A DNA stretch of 8,580 nucleotides, from positions 10,816-19,395 of the forward strand of contig JALXCS010000183.1 of assembly GCA_026990815.1 (NCBI GenBank), given 5' to 3'. A model generated the notes under the pieces. That model was not told the origin of the DNA. It did not search any database and saw only the letters and a program-made list of their open reading frames with translations. Source of the DNA: Methylomonas sp. (lineage in GTDB: Bacteria > Pseudomonadota > Gammaproteobacteria > Methylococcales > Methylomonadaceae). Below, in pieces: positions 6,652-8,580 of this stretch. The stretch's first letter is position 1, and each line of letters begins with the position of its first letter. Made by a program: the position numbers and the translations under genes.

Positions 6652-7961
6652 CAGACTTCCTGCATGATCGATTCAATTTCATCAATGGTTTTGGGAACCC
6701 CGTTAGTCAGCACCTCATATCCATTTTTCGTGACCAAAACATCATCTTCAATACGAATACCAATTCCCTGCCATTTCTTGTCGACAGTTTTACAATCCAA
6801 AGGTATATACAAACCGGGCTCAATCGTTAATACCATTCCAGGCTCAAGAGTCCGCCATTCTCCATCAACCTTGTAATCACCGACATCATGTACATCCATT
6901 CCCAGCCAATGCCCGATTCTGTGCATAAAAAACTGTTTATATTTTTCATCCTTAATCAACTTAGGAACACGCCCTTTCAACAGCCCCAGTTTCACCAGGC
7001 CACTGGTGATTACTTCGACTGCAGTCTCATGGGCCAAATTCCAGGGCAGCCCAGGTTTAATCTGCTCAATTGCTGCAAGCTGGGCATCCAAGACCAATTG
7101 ATATAATTGCTTTTGTGCTGGCGAAAACCGACCGCTTACCGGAAAAGTACGGGTAATATCAGCAGCGTAATGATCACATTCCGCGCCCGCATCAATCAGC
7201 AACAGATCACCTCGTTTTAATTTTGCGTCATTTTCAGTGTAATGAAGTATACATGCATTCTTGCCGCCCGCAACAATTGATGGATAAGCAACCGCTCTCA
7301 AACCCAACTGCATAAAACTGTAAATCAGTTCCGATTCCACCTGATATTCAAACATACCTGGCTGGCATTTAAGCATGGCACTGACATGCCCCTTGGCGGA
7401 AACCTCCGCTGCTCGTTTCATTAGCTGAATCTCCGCGGCACTTTTGAATAACCGCATTTCGTGCAAAATATGTTCCAATGAGACCAACTCACCCGGTGCA
7501 GTAACACCGGTTCTTGACTGGGAACGAATATGTGTCAACCATTCCAGTAAATTATGATCCAGTTCGCTATCCCTGCCCATCGGATAAAAAACCTTACCTT
7601 TATTTTCCAGCAGCCCTGGCAAAATATCTGCAACATCGGTAATAGGAAAAGAATCATCAGCCTCATAAACTAGAGTTGCCCCTTCCAACCCAGCATGAGC
7701 ACCTTCCCAAAGCGCCTTTTTTTTATCAAACTCGCGACAAAAAAGAATGTATTCTCCTTCTTTGCGTTCCGGGATAAATACTGCCAGCGCATCCGGCTCA
7801 TTAAACCCGGTCAGATAATAAAAATCACTATCCTGACGAAAAGGATAATCAACATCTCGATTTCTGGGCCGCACTGAGGCGCTACTGATAATTGCAATAT
7901 TTTTTTTACCAATTTGCGCCATCAATTGCCTGCGGCGCCTTTTAAATTCAGCTTGCTTCAT
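6651..7961 (-). CDS. pepP: Xaa-Pro aminopeptidase (aminopeptidase P), M24 family
   Basis: This cytoplasmic metallopeptidase removes the N-terminal residue from peptides with proline in second position. The 436 residues match the family length (E. coli PepP is about 440). The N-terminal creatinase-like domain (about 1-165) includes the conserved RNRDVDYPFRQDSDFYYLTGF stretch (33-53). The pita-bread catalytic domain (about 175-435) carries the five metal ligands at D257 (LIDAGAE), D268 (ADITRTFP), H351 (HRIGHWLGMDVHD), E381 (TIEPGLY) and E405 (GIRIEDD). Active-site histidines H240 and H358 are also present. It is therefore predicted to be active, with two Mn ions. The ATG at 7959-7961 has only a weak GAAGA upstream. 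The gene is 11 bp after ygfB and overlaps ubiH by one base. This linkage to ubiquinone genes is common in Gammaproteobacteria, but I know of no established functional reason. Confidence 0.95.
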   Translation of the reverse strand: MKQAEFKRRRRQLMAQIGKKNIAIISSASVRPRNRDVDYPFRQDSDFYYLTGFNEPDALAVFIPERKEGEYILFCREFDKKKALWEGAHAGLEGATLVYEADDSFPITDVADILPGLLENKGKVFYPMGRDSELDHNLLEWLTHIRSQSRTGVTAPGELVSLEHILHEMRLFKSAAEIQLMKRAAEVSAKGHVSAMLKCQPGMFEYQVESELIYSFMQLGLRAVAYPSIVAGGKNACILHYTENDAKLKRGDLLLIDAGAECDHYAADITRTFPVSGRFSPAQKQLYQLVLDAQLAAIEQIKPGLPWNLAHETAVEVITSGLVKLGLLKGRVPKLIKDEKYKQFFMHRIGHWLGMDVHDVGDYKVDGEWRTLEPGMVLTIEPGLYIPLDCKTVDKKWQGIGIRIEDDVLVTKNGYEVLTNGVPKTIDEIESIMQEV

Positions 7962-7972
7962 TCTTCGTCAAA

Positions 7973-8503
7973 TTAATGTAAAACCTTTTCGTCATCACTT
8001 ATGTTAAATTCCACCTTAAACAACATAACTGCTGCCCGCAAATACTCCTGAATCTCCATCAGGGCATTTTCAATTTCTTCATCATCCTCATCTCCATCTA
8101 TATCCATTTTGGAAAATTCGACAATATCCTTGATGATTTCCCGAGTTTCTCCTGGCCATTTTGTTTCTGACGTTGAATAGCCAACACCCAACAAAAAGCC
8201 TTTACTCCAATTTCTTAATGCAGCTATTCTCTGTTCAAGATCTGCGTCATTATCAAGTAGTAACAAATCAAAAGCGAATTCGTCTCCATTAATCAGTTCT
8301 TGAGTCTGCTCAAATAAAGACACCAGCAATTGTCTATCTTCTTCCAGTAACTCAATAGTATCTTGAAACATTTCGTTCAACCAAACCATAGACTCGGTTT
8401 TTTCATCAATACACAGCATCCCAGTTGCCATACCATGTGCTTCCGCTGCAGTAACAGTTGGATCAATTTTTTCAATTATTGCATCCACAACCCGATAAAT
8501 CAT
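7973..8503 (-). CDS. ygfB: UPF0149 family protein, YgfB-like
   Basis: The protein is a small, acidic, soluble, all-helical member of UPF0149. Family marks are AHGMATGML (22-30), LRNWSKGFLLGVG (96-108) and EYLRAAVMLFKVE (153-165). An acidic stretch (about 134-147) precedes the last helix. At 176 residues it is slightly shorter than E. coli YgfB (about 190), mostly at the N-terminus; no in-frame extension with a ribosome binding site is visible, and AGGT about 9 bases before the ATG is acceptable. The molecular role is poorly understood. In Pseudomonas aeruginosa YgfB has been linked to repression of the AmpDh3 pathway and beta-lactam resistance, which should not be assumed here. It is the first gene of the operon with pepP, ubiH and ubiI. 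The family assignment is secure; the function is not. Confidence 0.9.
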   Translation of the reverse strand: MIYRVVDAIIEKIDPTVTAAEAHGMATGMLCIDEKTESMVWLNEMFQDTIELLEEDRQLLVSLFEQTQELINGDEFAFDLLLLDNDADLEQRIAALRNWSKGFLLGVGYSTSETKWPGETREIIKDIVEFSKMDIDGDEDDEEIENALMEIQEYLRAAVMLFKVEFNISDDEKVLH

Positions 8504-8526
8504 GACCCTAACTACCTATATATCAA

Positions 8527-8556
8527 AAAATACAACTGAAAAATTAAAAATTTCAA
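8527..8556 (-). promoter_or_regulatory. promoter candidate for the ygfB-pepP-ubiH-ubiI operon
   Basis: On the - strand TTGAAA (8551-8556) and TATTTT (8527-8532) are 18 bases apart and stand 24 bases before the ygfB start. Each box is a partial match, and the region is very AT-rich, so the exact site is uncertain. The position upstream of the first gene is right. In E. coli and relatives ygfB is divergent from zapA; a gene starting just beyond 8580 on the + strand would fit, but is not visible here. Confidence 0.3.
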
Positions 8557-8580
8557 TAGAGTTATGCTAACATTATAAAT

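Overview
The window reads as ordinary, well-packed chromosome from a fairly AT-rich gammaproteobacterium. The evidence is gene content: a PilS/PilR two-component pair of the type IV pilus kind, and the block ygfB-pepP-ubiH-ubiI, a gene order known from many Gammaproteobacteria. A methanotroph-like (Methylococcales) or similar environmental lineage is possible, but nothing here proves the order or genus.

Left part, + strand. Bases 1-367 hold no gene. Within them lies a 157-bp imperfect palindrome (72-228). Then come pilS (368-1990) and pilR (1987-3330), which overlap by 4 bp in an ATGA junction. PilS is a six-helix membrane histidine kinase with a PAS domain. PilR is its sigma-54-dependent response regulator. 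Together they normally switch on the major pilin gene, which is not in this window. A weak terminator hairpin follows pilR.

Middle. The gap between pilR and the next gene, which converges on it, is mostly filled by a second full-length imperfect palindrome of about 158 bp (3382-3539). It is built like the first one. Next, on the - strand, is a 151-codon gene (3572-4027) for an unrecognised protein: one N-terminal membrane helix, a Lys/Ala/Pro-rich linker and a small C-terminal domain. A 190-bp spacer with a 9-bp inverted repeat separates it from the operon to its right.

Right part, - strand, read right to left: ygfB (UPF0149), pepP (Xaa-Pro aminopeptidase), ubiH and a ubiI-like gene. Gaps are 11 bp, a 1-bp stop/start overlap and 7 bp, so this looks like one operon. 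The two flavin monooxygenases are tandem paralogues that hydroxylate the ubiquinone ring. The promoter probably lies at 8504-8580, where a divergent gene beyond the window edge may also start.

I see no mobile element with a transposase, no CRISPR, no tRNA or rRNA, and no clear new system. The least explained items are the two look-alike palindromes around pilSR and the membrane-anchored protein at 3572-4027.
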